From Limnanthes douglasii subsp. nivea (lineage: Eukaryota > Streptophyta > Magnoliopsida > Brassicales > Limnanthaceae), in contig JAUPFV010000005.1 in the NCBI GenBank assembly GCA_036936605.1, positions 78,938,885-79,002,884 of the forward strand: 64,000 bases of DNA. The letters run 5' to 3'. Each line of letters opens with the position of its first letter. Within the stretch, counting starts at the first letter, position 1. The notes under the pieces are model-generated. The model saw only the letters and a list, made by a program, of their open reading frames with translations. It was not told where the DNA came from and did no database searches. Positions 1-11,266 of this stretch are shown here, one piece after another. The translations under genes were made by a program, and so were the position numbers.

Positions 1-205
1 TATATTTTGATATACATGATTTATATCGTTGAGTATAAAAATTTTGGTGAAGGTAAAACAGCTTTCATTTTCGAGAATGAAACAAATCTTTTAATTTCTT
101 TTGGAAACCATTTTCTAAAAATTAAGCAAAAACATAAAGTGCTTTCACGGACCAGATGAATTCGAATTTCAAATTCCAGAAATTCAAAAAGAGAGAGAGA
201 GAGAC

Positions 206-2082
206 CTTGCAGCAAAAAGATCAATAACTAGAAGGTGAATCCAAGCAGACGCAAGTGTCAACTCGTTGGAGAACATCTTTGCTATACCTGTAAGCTACAT
301 TTTGAACCAAGGGATTCAGTAAAAGAACATACATTATAATTCGACATGATAAAAACTTTGAACCAGTGAAATAAATACACACCTCGGGCAGCATGTATTT
401 ACTAGCAAACATATACCGAATAGTATCAGGCGTCCAGGATAGGTACAGTAGATACACGTACAGAAGTCCCAGCACAGCATATGGTAGGCTGCTTTCCATA
501 CATTTCTTAGTCTGTGATCATAATCAGCATTTATGTCTCTGGAGGCTTGTTTCGTACATTACTTATTAGTTAAAAAGATGTAAGCTTTAAAGAAAAAATA
601 TCAAAGGAAGAAGCTTTTTTGCTTATAATATGCTTAAAAGCCACAAAAACTTAACCGAGCTGGACCAAACAAACAAGCTTTTCTTGCTTTAAGACTAAGA
701 AAAACAGACCCAGACACAAAGCCACTTATAGCTAGACTATCGAGCGAGCTGCTCATAAAAAGGTTGGCTCGGAATCAGAGCCAGGATGTCTGGCTTGAAA
801 CCCATTTCGAGCCAGAGAATTCTACCTCGCGAGCGGTTTCCAAAAAGAATTAAAATAGTATCATCATATACCTAAATAATATTGGGAATATCGTCTGAGT
901 CGAGCCTGCATTAAGTAATTTAATTTGGTGTCATAATAGTAAAGAGTAAGTGAGTTTTGTTTAATGGAGCCAAAACCCGAGCTTTTTATAACTATTCGAA
1001 CCAAGCCTAGAAACAAAATTTCGAGCTCGAATTGAGCTTCGAGGCTTCTTTTTTCTGCACGGGCTTGAACCTCTTGGTATTCGGCTCAATTCGACCTCTA
1101 GGTTGTGGCCAGATCGAGAATGCTTGAAGTCAAGCGAGAATATATAACGTAAAATATCTACAAAAAGAAATCTGTTTGACGGTCCTACAATCGAAGCTTA
1201 CCAGTTGAGCTTTAGGAGCAAAAACCATGAGTGTATAGAAAGGAAGGACGGCAACTGTTCCCATAGTAAAAACATTACTAGCAATCTGAGAAGTTGCCAA
1301 CCCTGCACAAGATACTAAGCAATTCGACTTTAAACGACCACAAAGGGTTTTCATTTCATTGCGGAAAAATAATACTCAAGACTAATAATATGCAGAAGAA
1401 TGAGAAAGTATGTTACATGAAGCTTGTACTCTAGTTCTTTTTCTCGAGTCAATGAAAGTTGATCCAACTCTGGGTCTAATCAATAAACTTGATCCTCTTA
1501 CAAAGCTCGATTCGCTAGCTTCTTTTGTTACACTCAGTTTCTTTACCGATGCAGTAGTAATTGTTCTATTTACAGACTTATGTACTCCGATTTGTAGGGT
1601 CAAACTTTTATTCTACAAGATTCCAGACATAAAACATAAGCTCCATGATCCATTTCGCAAAATCAAAATCATATTCACTGTCTAATTAACCAAACATCAT
1701 CCGTAAGATATGAAGAGCTAAGATATAGATACATTCAACTACTATGGATTCTTAGTCCAATAATTTCACTTCAAGCACAAACCAAAACATGGTTTCTCAA
1801 ACAAATGACTATCATAATGACTATCATCAAACACAATTGAAAAAGTAAGTGAAATATAAATACCGAACTAAAACCCTAAATCAACTCTGATCATCAATTA
1901 TTGAAATCAGAACTACTATATAATAATCAAAGCGAAACCCAGATGACAAACCAAACAGGGGAACCGTAAAGTCCTCAACTTTTCTATAATATAACATGGG
2001 AACCAACCCAAAACCGAGACATCGAAAAAGATAGTACCTTTAGTGAAGACAGAGGATACGAGAAGCAAGAAGATAAGGCCAT
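206..2082 (-). CDS. ABA4: ABA4 (ABA DEFICIENT 4), chloroplastic; five 5' exons, 3' end off window
   Basis: ABA4 is a plastid membrane protein required for neoxanthin formation, upstream of abscisic acid synthesis (known from Arabidopsis). Five exons can be spliced on the minus strand: 2082-2038, 1612-1417, 1302-1202, 511-383 and 294-206. All have GT-AG borders and compatible phases (0, 1, 0, 0, 2). The start [15 protein letters not shown] begins a Ser/Thr/Arg-rich stretch of about 80 residues that looks like a plastid transit peptide. The mature part starts [11 protein letters not shown] and continues with hydrophobic segments ([27 protein letters not shown]), then the family-typical [19 protein letters not shown] and [14 protein letters not shown]. 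The last visible exon ends in phase 2 at 206, so one or more exons lie left of position 1. I see no frameshift or stop, so the gene looks functional. The match to Arabidopsis ABA4 is from memory of the family, not an alignment. Confidence 0.92.
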
Positions 2083-2542
2083 GTTTGAAGTTTTAGATTT
2101 TGAAAATCACTCTTCATCAGATTTATAGGATTTTGATTATTAATGAAGTTGGGCAAATAAGTGAAAGTCTGGTTGTTTTCAAGTAACGGAAAGAAAAGGT
2201 AGAGAGAGATTAGGCAATACGCAATGGTAAGTTAAAGAATGCACTCCACTTCGTTACCAGATTTGACGAAGCACTCCACTTTGAATTCTAGGGAAGGAGT
2301 GTGTAGGTGTCTCTTCTTTCTTTTCTCATCGTGGTGGTGTTAGTGTCAGTACATAGTCCAATCTTACACGTGGTGGCACGTGGTGCCTCGTGAATGGACA
2401 CCATTATTTTCTCCATGGATTATTGAATGTTGTCGAAATTTAGGTACGTGTCTTTTTTATTTATTTTAAGCTGGTGTGGTTTGGTTGCCTCGTAGCTATA
2501 CGCGTAATCTCGTATAGTTGTTAAAGTATAAAAAAAACTAGT
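2083..2542. other. ABA4 upstream region; no other gene seen
   Basis: About 460 bases between the ABA4 start codon and the 3' end of the neighbouring LINE. It should hold the ABA4 promoter and 5' UTR (minus strand). I could not pick out a convincing TATA box. There is a short duplicated phrase (gcactccact) around 2240-2280. No coding signal was seen. Confidence 0.4.
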
Positions 2543-2837
2543 AGATTTTTTATGTTTTTTTTTTGGGTGAAATGAAAGTTTAAATTAATTAAAAAAATTC
2601 ATACATAATTTCGGGGTATATTCTTCCGCTGTAATTAAAATTCTAGAGCAACAATAGAGGTGTCCAAATTTCGATTCCCGAATAGTAACATAAGTTTGTA
2701 GCATGCAAATGTCAAGTTGGAAACTGAGGTGATTGAGTGGTGATTCCATGATCGTCCCATTCGAAACTCCACGCTCCAGTCCAGACAGCGAGTACCTGAA
2801 TCACAAGAGGAGTAAGTTAGACATAAATGCAAGAACC

Positions 2838-3828
2838 TTACCAGTTAATCTTGGTACCATGAAATCTAAATCGGAGATCCGATAAGATATGATATGAAAT
2901 AGTAGAGGCCAAAGATGGGGGATCCAAAAATTCTTGAATTCCGCTCTTTCCAAATGTGGTAGATAACCGCATTGAAACAAGTACGCCAAATACTCTGGTG
3001 TCGTGTATTAGTCCATCTTGATGCCTCGGTAATCCAAGATTGCCAGCAAGAAGAGTGAAAAGAAAAACCAAGTTTGACACTGGTGTAAGTTCATATACTC
3101 TGCGAGTAACTACATTCAAAGAGGATATGAGATATAGTTTCTGAATCAGAGTGACATAAGGGACAAGAGTCTGGGATATTATAACCCCAGTTGCGAAGCT
3201 TGTCTTTGGTTGCAAGCTTGTCCTTGATAGCCAGCCAAGAAATAAAAGAGTGGCGAGGAATATTAAATTTATTCCAGATTAACCCCGCCCATCCCTTTTC
3301 AGGGGTAGGCGAACGGAGGGAATTGTACGTGTCCTTAATGGTAAAGATGATACTTCCTGCCTTAGTCGTCCAATAGGGAACATCCCTTGATAGAATGTTT
3401 GGATGGGGAAGGGTTATAATTAGCTTGTGAATTTCATCCAAGTGTCCTCGGCTGCGCGCTTATGCCGATCTCAGATTTTTAGGCCAATTTCATTCACCAT
3501 TGCTGATAATTTCCGAAACTTTTAAGTTGCTTCCCAATCGAGAGTCGCAGATGACTTCAGTCCCGTAGTGGGTAGCAAGGGGCGACGAGAGGAGCCATGG
3601 GTCATGCCAGAATGAAGTGTTCTGACCGTTTCCGATAGCCACCCTGTATAAATTACGAGTCAAAGGACGAAGACGAAGAATTTTCCTCCAAATCCAAGTG
3701 GATGAGGAATTCAAAGAAACTTCCCAAATTTTTTTGTTTTTTATCTTTTCAACTTTAATCCACTCGCACCAGATAGATTGAGGCTTATTACTTATGATAG
3801 ACCAAAGGTGCTTAAGGACGGCCGCCAA
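2838..3828 (-). pseudogene. LINE copy 1: RT C-terminal and zinc-binding (zf-RVT) region
   Basis: Downstream of the RT in the minus-strand LINE. The first part (3828-3490) is the 'reverse transcriptase thumb to linker' type with IWRKILRLRPLTRN and FWHDPWL. The next part (3441-3091) carries the Cys/His pattern CPLCHSDSETISHILFECSY, the zinc-binding domain typical of plant LINE C-termini. A third open stretch (3215-2838) ends at the element's stop. The three pieces are in different frames, so at least two frameshifts are present. It would act only as part of the LINE protein. The homologous intact order is seen in the copy at 48388-49415. Confidence 0.82.
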
Positions 3829-4089
3829 ATTCTAGAGTTTTAAGTCTAGAAACCGAAGGCCGCCCTCTTTATAAGGAGTGGTGACGGTCGACCAGGCTAA
3901 TTTGGCCCCATAAATTTTCATAGTCGAACCAGACCAAAGAAAGTGACAGAGATATTGGTTTAACTCTTTAGTTATCCTAGAAGGCAGAATAAAAATCGAG
4001 GACCAATAGACCTAGCCTGCAAATAAGACCGATTTGATAAGTGGGAGTCTACCAGCATATGAGAGGTGATTGGTAGTCCAAGAATCAAT

Positions 4090-5243
4090 TCAGGAGGTTA
4101 TTTTGTGCAGGAGGGGGCGACAGTCAGCATGGGTAAGTCTACCAGTGATGAGAGGCACTCCCAGGTACTTAACCGGGACGGAACCTTCAGGGAAATTCAA
4201 AATTTCTAAAAGATTCAACCGAAGGTGATGGCCAATTCCCGAGAAGAAAATATGACTTTTCGAGGGATTAACTTTAAGACCAGAAAGAGAGTAGAAATCA
4301 TCCAGAGCATCCTTGATAAGGCTGAGGGATCGAGTGTCACCATAGCAGAAAATCATTAGGTCATCTGCAAAACAGAGATTGATGATTTTCTGTTTATGAC
4401 ATTTCCAATGAAAATGGAAAGTTCGATCCAGCCTTTTCTCTTTAAGGATGCTCGAAAGTACTTGCATAACAAGCACAAAGAGAAGAGGGGATAGAGGGTC
4501 ACCCTGGCGAAGACCTTTTTTACCTTTAAAATTTCCATGAAGATCTCCATTAATGATTATAGAGTAGGAGGGGGTAGAGATGCACTTGATTATCCAAGTG
4601 ATCATCTGCTCAGGAAATTGCATTGCAACTAAAATGTCAGAAATGAGGTGCCATCGAACATTATCAAAGGCTTTCATTATATCTATTTTTAGGGCAACCC
4701 TTTTTCTTTTACCACTACTGTTGTAACCCCTCGGGAGTTCCTGAGACAGAAGGATGTTATCAGAAATATTCCTTCCCGCGACGAAAGTCGATTGGGAAGA
4801 GTCAATAAGGTAAGGAAAAACAATTTTGATTCTATTTGCCAGAATTTTAAAAATGATTTTATAGACAACATTGCAAAGAGCAATTGGTCTATAGTCTGCG
4901 GGTCCCGAAGGAGAAGCCTTTTTAGGGATAAGAGCAATAGAGGTCGCATTCCAAGAATCAATCAGAGTTCTAGAGAGAAAGAACTCTTGGACTCCTTTAC
5001 GGATGTCAGGGCCAACTATATTACAAGTAGCTTTAAAAAACTAGAATTGAAACTATCAGGACCAGGAGATTTGTCACTATCAATACTGAAAAGAGCTGAT
5101 TTAATTTCAGCATTAGTTATCTCACTGATCATAGACTCTTTATCAGATTGAGTAACGGAGGAAGAAATCAGAGTTGAAACTCTATCAAGACCAGGATAGA
5201 ATGCAGAATGCTTTGTACCTAAGGATTTCTCAAAAAAGTTCAC
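4090..5243 (-). pseudogene. LINE copy 1: reverse transcriptase domain
   Basis: The non-LTR reverse transcriptase core is read on the minus strand. An N-terminal block (5243-5016) contains SPGPDSFNSSFLK, the usual plant LINE motif before the palm. The palm follows with motif A (MKAFDNVRWHLIS), motif B (KGLRQGDPLSPLLF) and the catalytic box LCFADDLMIFCYGD, so both catalytic aspartates are present. The block 4961-4689 lies in another frame, showing at least one frameshift between the N-terminal part and the palm. By family it would copy the LINE RNA at the nicked target site. Confidence 0.87.
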
Positions 5244-5504
5244 AAAGACGTTAGAAACTCTAATCGGGGAGGTGATCGTTTCTCCCTGATTATCAGAGAT
5301 CGAGAGAATTTTATTACGAAAAAGCCGGGCTTTGATGCTATTATGAAAAAACTTAGAAATCCGGTCTCCCAGCTTGATCCAATTTTCTTTAGATTTCTGC
5401 TTGAGAAAGGATTCCTCCGCCCGACTGAAGAAGGTAAAGCAATCAGAAGCCTCTGATTCTTTAGTAACAAGAAGAGGATTGAGGGGATCACTGGCTAGAA
5501 TTGA

Positions 5505-6440
5505 TTAAGCTTCAAACAGAGCAGATTGCACAGCAGTGACTCTAGAAGATATGTCACTGTACTCTTTGCGATTAAGAGAAGCAAGCACCGTTTGAAGGCG
5601 AGAAATCTTATCTGAGACCATCCTCATACCTCTAGAGGTAGTAGGGGCATTCCAACTCGAGGAAACAACGTCCTTAAATTGGGGATGGGATTGCCACATA
5701 TTAAAGTAGCGAAAAGGTTTTTTCCTCCTAGGACGGGGGAGATCAAGATTAAGAGTGACCGTGGTGTGATCAGAAGTACGGAGGTATCCAAAATGGACAC
5801 TGGACATAGGGAAAAGGTCATCCCAATCTGGGTTGACCAGAACTCGGTCGATTTTAGAAAGAATTGGGTGAGAAGGATGCTTGTTTATCCAAGTGAAAGG
5901 AAAACCAGTAGATCTAAGATCACTAAGTTCGCATTGGTAACAACAGTTGTTGAAATCGTCAATAGCTGAAGACCAAGCTTCAGAGGATCCAAGCCGCTCA
6001 CCTGGATGACGAATCGCATTGTAATCTCCAAGGGAAACCCACGGGATGTGGTTATCCAACTTGTAGATATTAAAGAGATCCTTCCAGAGGGGGATACGGT
6101 CTTTTGCGTCGTTAAACGCGTAAATAGCAGTGAGCTTAAAAGTAGCTCTGAAATTATGACATTTTGCTATACAGTGGATTAGCTGGGGAGTTTGGGAGAT
6201 TCTAGTTATTGTAATAACACTAGGGTTCCATAGAATCCAAATTCTACCTAGGGGATGGGTCTCATGATTAGTAAGCACATGCCAATAGGGCATAATTTTA
6301 CTAATCGTATGATCAATTTTATGAATTTGGACTTTAGTTTCTATTAGAACTATCAAAGATATATGATTACTGAGAATAAAATCATTGACGTCTTTTTGCC
6401 TAACAGGGTCATTTAGACCTCTAACATTCCAAGATGCAAT
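5505..6440 (-). pseudogene. LINE copy 1: apurinic/apyrimidinic-type endonuclease
   Basis: This is an exonuclease-endonuclease-phosphatase fold domain, the nicking enzyme of L1-type LINEs. Reading minus from about 6440 it starts SWNVRGLNDPVRQKD. It continues open from 6356 to 5505 with the expected motifs: IETKVQ (acidic metal site), WVSLGDYNAI, FTWINKH, SKIDRVLVN and SDHTTV with the catalytic Asp-His pair. This block is largely open, so the endonuclease is better preserved than the rest of the element. The same domain, more damaged, recurs at 45868-46531. Confidence 0.87.
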
Positions 6441-6492
6441 ATTCGTAAATAAATACTTACAGTGAGTCAGTCGAAGATCCTATCGAAAGATA

Positions 6493-7649
6493 TTACCATT
6501 TTACCCTTGCATTTAGCCTCATCTGTGCAGGCCCTTTTGGGGGGGAGTCCACTTCCTTGCCAATCTCCACCTCCTGGTCCTCACTGATAGAAGGGAGACG
6601 AGATTCGGCCGCATTCTCTGGTTCAATCTCAGATGGATCTTCCTCCGAAGATGAAATCTCTCTTGAAAATTCCTTATGAGAATTAAGGGAAGGTAGCTTA
6701 GCATGGGCCATTTTGAATGTCCTTCCTTTGAGACCTTTACCCGCATTTCTGAAGTTACAAATCAGAGAAGGAAGACCATTGGTACCACCGGCCCCCAATA
6801 AACCTTTGCTGTTATTTGGACCAGCCCTTTGAATATAAAGGATTTGAGTGGACCCATGAACTTTAGACACCCGGCCCAAAGGGAGAAGGTTTTTTGAATT
6901 TTGTCTCAAGACGCCTGTGGGCTGGGGCAGAATCAATGGGCCTTTGGAATCAGACCAAAAAAAGGGTCTAAGCCCAAGCCAACCGGTGATCCCATAGAAG
7001 AGTCAGAACCGGGCTTCTCTTTTGGGTCAAAGCCCAAACAAACCGCAATAGGACTCATCGAATGAGTCAGATCAGTCTTCTCTACTCGATTAGAACAGAT
7101 CAACTCTAGCTTGGTGTTAGAAACCAGATCGCCTCCAGGAAGACGACCGACATTCTCTGCCGATTCCGACCAGCTGCTTGCAATCAAAACGCTTCCAGTG
7201 TGCTTACCGGACCAGCTTCATGCAATCGAAACGCCTCTAGTCTTATCTGCCAATTCTGACTTCGACACAGCCAACCGGACTCCCGATTTTGACGCTCCCG
7301 GAGTCGAGCCAATCTTCTCAGCCGATTCGGCCTCAGCCACCGCCATCAGGTATTCCGGATTCGAAGCTCCCTGGCCGGTCTTCTCTGCCGATTCCGTCCA
7401 TCTGCTTGAAGTCGACGGTGCTATTTTCGGTTCAGTCCAAGCGGCAGTCCGATTTCCCGATTTCGAATCGCCTCCAGGAATCCGGCTAGTCATCGCCGCC
7501 GATTCTGATTCTGCCATAGCATCCCGGTTTTCCAAGAGTGACCCAGCCAACACCAATTTCGACTCGCCTCCAGAGATGGAGCCCGAATTGCTCAAGCATG
7601 AAGTGACGGTTATCTTCGTGTGTCGGAACAGGGCACACCACTCCAACAT
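6493..7649 (-). pseudogene. LINE copy 1: ORF1-like / linker region with repeated peptide motif
   Basis: Upstream of the endonuclease on the minus strand are three open blocks (7649-7218, 7187-6933, 6936-6493) in a low-complexity Ser/Gly/Glu/Lys-rich protein. The first two contain a recurring peptide like ESAEKxG...PGG..SKSG. The last has an acidic stretch (SSEEDPSEIEPEN) and ends at a stop just before the endonuclease. A related acidic stretch precedes the endonuclease in the copy at 45650. I see no zinc knuckle or RRM. Its position makes it the ORF1 or linker of the LINE, but the function is inferred. Confidence 0.55.
7140..7510. repeat. Irregular tandem copies of a ~15-bp motif (tctctgccgattcc-like)
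   Basis: A motif close to tctctgccgattccga recurs at about 7152, 7243, 7310, 7380 and 7492 with irregular spacing of roughly 70-110 bases. On the minus strand it encodes the repeated ESAE(K/N) peptide; on the plus strand it encodes FSADS. It explains why both strands are open here. Confidence 0.6.
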
Positions 7650-7748
7650 AAAGAAAGACGCCGCCTCACTCTTTGTTATTTTTTATCTAGATAATAAATG
7701 GATCTATTTTTTTTTTGTTAGAAACGCAATAAATATATTATTTTTTTA

Positions 7749-7879
7749 ATAAACAGGCCTTTCATGGTTGTAATAAACAGGTTTTTCACATTTTTAATTT
7801 GTAATAAACAGTTCCCTCATATTTTCAAAAAAAATATGTTTGTTGTGTTTTTGAAAATGTGAGAGATTTGTTTATTACA
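7749..7879. repeat. Hairpin-forming repeat: three taataaacag starts and a 30-bp imperfect inverted repeat
   Basis: taataaacag occurs at about 7749, 7772 and 7802. The third copy begins an arm at 7801-7830 that pairs with the reverse complement of 7849-7879: gtaataaaca at one end, tgtttattac at the other, with ctca.attttcaaaa inside. About 25 of 30 positions match over a loop of about 18 bases. It may be a small foldback element or a transcript hairpin. Confidence 0.6.
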
Positions 7880-8139
7880 GAGGTAAAGGAAGATGACTGA
7901 CGTAAGACATTTAACAAACATGGGGTACCTGTCATATTTTTTAGCCGTTGTCAACCCTATAACATAGGTTAAGTGAATAACATAAATCATACCTATCACC
8001 CAAATAAAGTAGAGTACCAGAGCTAGATCAAGCATCAGATACACAGCAACCGCAACCATCATGTGGGTATAAGTTATAGATGCATAAACCACACACAATA
8101 CAATAATAACAAATAAATTACTGTTAGATTAAAAGATTA

Positions 8140-9562
8140 TCATGGCAAACACATTTTGGTGTTTAGAAACCTGAACCCAAGGTTCGAGAAGATATGGTAT
8201 GAAATCGTAAATGCAAAGGCAAAAGAGGAACCAAATATTTGAATTTCTTTCCCGTTAGACGTGGTATATAATTGTGTTAAAGCAAGCACGTCAATGATGA
8301 TAGTTTCGAAAAAAGACCAGTTTGACACCTCACAGATCCAAGGGAACCAAGTAAAAGCATGTAGCGTGAACCCGAGATTTGAGCTGACATTGCCCCAAAG
8401 AATCCGAGTGAAACTATAGTCATAACTGATATAACTGATAGTTTCAGAATTCGAATTGCATAAGACACAATCCAACGAGGTATTTAAATCCCAACTCAAC
8501 ATTGATTCGACAATTTGCTTTGAATAGCAAGCTATAAGATGAAAGAGTAACGATGAATGTTATATTTATTCCATACTAATCCAGCCCACCCGACACATGG
8601 GGTCGACATACGAACGATGTTATATGTGTTCTTGATAATAAATTTTTGAGTTTCCTCTTTTGGCAGTCCAATAGTGTGCGTCATTGAAGCTGATATTTTG
8701 AGGAAGAAAAGAAAGAATGACATTGTTGGTCTCTTGACGATTACTTCGGTTCTTTGCTCAAGTAGATTTGAGACCTTGAGATTCTTCCCGAGCTAAGAGT
8801 CTTTAATGATGTTTTTCCCGTAATGGATTAACAGAAATGTGGGAAGGAGCCAAAGATCATACCAGAAAGAGATATCAGTCATGTTACCAATCACAATCCT
8901 GTACAAATTACTCGCCAAAGGCCTAAGATGTAAACCTTTCCTCCAAATCCAAGAGGTGGAAGATCCTAGATCTAAATCTCAGACATTTTTTTTCTTCTGA
9001 ATTTGATCCATTTGCAATAGATTGATTTTTTTATCATTACTTATAAAAGATCAAGGATGTTTAAAAATAGTTGTCAGATTCCATATTTTTAGATCAAAAT
9101 CCTAAAGCCACCCTCCATCTTAGAGCCTAACCAAAGAAAACGATAGAGGTATAAGGGCAACTCTTTGAGGACCCTATAATGAAAGATGAAGATAGATGAC
9201 TAGTATAATTGTCCCACAGACTAGAACATATTTGATAACATGGAGTCCACCAGCATAGGTGAGGTGCTTCAAGGTCTACGAGTTTATGCGTGAAGTAATA
9301 TTTGAAAAAGAAGACGAAAATCAGTATGAGTAAACCATCATGCGAGGAGGAAAACTCTCAGATATTTCACATCCTTGTACCCTAAGATAATGATTTGGTT
9401 ATTATGAAGTTTGGAATTGACCCCTGAAAGAAATACGTGGTTATTAGCTTGACTGATTTGGAGCCCCGAAAGCGAGAAAAAATCATTCATGCCATTTTTA
9501 TAAGTTTGAGGGAATTGAGATCACCGTGACAGAAAATCATGAGATCATCTGCCAAGTAAAGA
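8140..9562 (-). mobile_element. LINE copy 3: 5'-truncated, heavily decayed fragment
   Basis: This is a minus-strand fragment of the same LINE family as copy 1. It starts inside the RT palm: near 9560-9500 the translation reads YLADDLMIFCHGD, matching FADDLMIFCYGD of copy 1. It then runs through the C-terminal region to a zinc-binding peptide (DCVLCNSNSETISYI) at about 8470-8400 and a stop at 8140. Everything 5' of the palm is missing, as expected from abortive reverse transcription. Many stops and frameshifts mean it is inert. Confidence 0.8.
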
Positions 9563-9924
9563 ATTAAGATCCTATAAGATAACAATAAGTTATGGGTGAT
9601 GATTTGGGGTATGGGTGAATTGAGATATTATAAAATATCAATAAGTTATGGGTGATAATTTTTAAAATAAAAACATTTTTAGAAAAAATATTATCCGCAT
9701 GTATAATTAAATTGTTGGATTTGAAAATGTGTGAAACATCTTGGAATGAGAATATATTAACAAGGTGAGTATAGTTTAGTATTGTGATGGAAAATACTAC
9801 AAATGGAAACTGGAGCCATCATGAATATTTTCGATAAAATCAGCTTATAATTCGTGAAGTACGTCAAGTGAGGAGGCTTCAACACTTTCCAAAGATCATG
9901 ATCAAGACATGTGAGATAAGTCTG

Positions 9925-10515
9925 AAATTATGAGATTAAAGTTTGACATATATTGGAAATGAGTCAAGGAGATCAATAGGCCTGTGATTGTTGTAAGTGT
10001 ATTAAACCCTACAAGCAAGATGTGTTTGGGTATATATGGTTTGAGGAGCTTTATGAAAAAGGGTAGTATAAAGTGCAATGAGATTGATCATTCAGTGCAT
10101 CAAGTGATGAAATAACGTTTTCAGGAATACTTTATGGGTTTTGGAATATCAAGGGAAATTAAAGGTTGCTCACAATCACAATCCATAGTTGAATCAAGTA
10201 GTTGACAAAAATATCTCGGAGTGGATAAAAATGATTTGGATGATGATACTAGTGGGTATGAGAGAATAGTATAGAAAACCCAAAAGTGGTACTTAGAACA
10301 GAGTATGACATCTCATCATGGTGGAGGCTCAATGCTCCAAAGTATCATATTATGTATCATATTGCTAAAAATATATTTTTATTAAAGTGTCAACTATTTC
10401 TTCGGAATCAGCCTTCAGCATAAGTGGTTGTGTTCTTGACCCTCATAGAAGTCGTTTTATTAATAACTCGATTAAAGTTCTCATGTGCATTGAACAATGA
10501 CTGAAAATTTCTTTA
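9925..10515 (+). pseudogene. hAT-family transposase remnant (C-terminal dimerisation domain)
   Basis: The plus-strand translation around 10310-10510 reads SSWWRLNAPKYH, then after a frame shift VSTISSESAFSISG and CVLDPHRSRF. This is the hallmark hAT C-terminal dimerisation domain (usually W..N..KYP, S.ASESAFS.GGRVLD..RS.L). Upstream, around 9929-10080, MRLKFDIYWK and INRPVIVVSVLNP resemble the conserved hAT block M..KF..YW...VLDPR.K. Stops and frameshifts interrupt it throughout. I see no terminal inverted repeats. It is a dead DNA transposon fragment lying between a LINE and an LTR. Confidence 0.75.
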
Positions 10516-10894
10516 AATTTAAGGGACACTGGTGGGAAAACAGCTACTCACGATCTCTTTCATAAATTATATTACAAGATGAACTTGAAAAAGGTAACTC
10601 AATTTCTCATTTCTGATTATATTTTTAATATCTTAAATTAAATTAAAAACTTTTAACTTTTGGTTTTTTTGTCCTTATAGAGTTTAATAGTGATTTTCAA
10701 AATAGTTAAACAAGTTTTCAAACGTGGCTTAGGATATAAGGCATTAAAAATCTTAGTTTGTTAATAGTTTATTTGTTGTCTAAAATATATTAACAATCAT
10801 AATAAGTTTTTTTATCAAGTATGAAATTGAATTGAAATTTGTATGAGTTTTATGTTTTGCTCAATTTTTTATTTGTTTAAAATGATTTTTTTAT

Positions 10895-11266
10895 TGTGTT
10901 GGATGGTTTTAGAAATATTTGGAACCTAATTTCGCTACCAGACAAAGTCGTGACAATAAACAAGAGAGAGAAACATAGGTTTATAGAGAGAGAGGTAAGA
11001 GTAATTATTATATTTAATGTTTACTCGCCCCCAAAAGGGATCTTTTCTTATATAGTGATGGTGGTGGGCCCTATTTCACACACATGGCCCACTTGATTCT
11101 ATTCTTACCCTTTTATACACTCATTTTATCCATTTTATATTATTTACAAAGTAGCTCCTCATTATTTCTCAATCTACCATTATTCTTATACATTATTACA
11201 AATATATTATCATATCATTTTAATTATGTTCATCCAAAGTGACCCCAATATTATGCACCCTCATCA
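10895..11266 (-). mobile_element. LTR of a Tat-type Ty3/gypsy element (3' LTR, minus orientation)
   Basis: On the minus strand this stretch starts TGATGAGGGTGCATAA at 11266 and ends ...CCATCCAACACA at about 10895, fitting a TG...CA LTR of about 370 bp. Just 5' of it on the minus strand is a purine run (GTGGGGAAAC), a plausible polypurine tract. Inside are a TATA-like TATATAAG (near 11055) and a CT-rich leader. The start TGATGAG is shared with the Tat LTRs at 50363 and 59170. No second LTR was found nearby, so boundaries rest on motifs only. Confidence 0.6.

Larger units (their letters stand above)
2543..7650 (-). mobile_element. L1-type LINE retrotransposon (copy 1), decayed
   Basis: This is a non-LTR retrotransposon read on the minus strand. 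In order it has an ORF1-like/linker region (about 7649-6493), an apurinic endonuclease (6440-5505), reverse transcriptase (5243-4090) and a C-terminal zinc-binding region (3828-2838). The 3' side ends in an A-rich tail on the minus strand, seen as T-runs at about 2543-2572 on the plus strand. Frames are broken between the blocks, so it is not autonomous now. It belongs to the same family as the copies at 8140-9562 and 45640-49675 (shared endonuclease and C-terminal peptides such as GTKI.W at the end). I could not identify a target-site duplication or a sharp 5' boundary. Confidence 0.88.

Noticed and set aside
7111..7749. Plus-strand open frame of about 210 codons opposite the LINE ORF1 region
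   Set aside because: It mirrors a repeated motif open on both strands. The minus strand fits the LINE order and the plus-strand peptide has no family likeness.
9571..9660. Two copies of caataagttatgggtgat, considered as an LTR or satellite
   Set aside because: Only two short copies 70 bases apart, with no extension; probably a local duplication.
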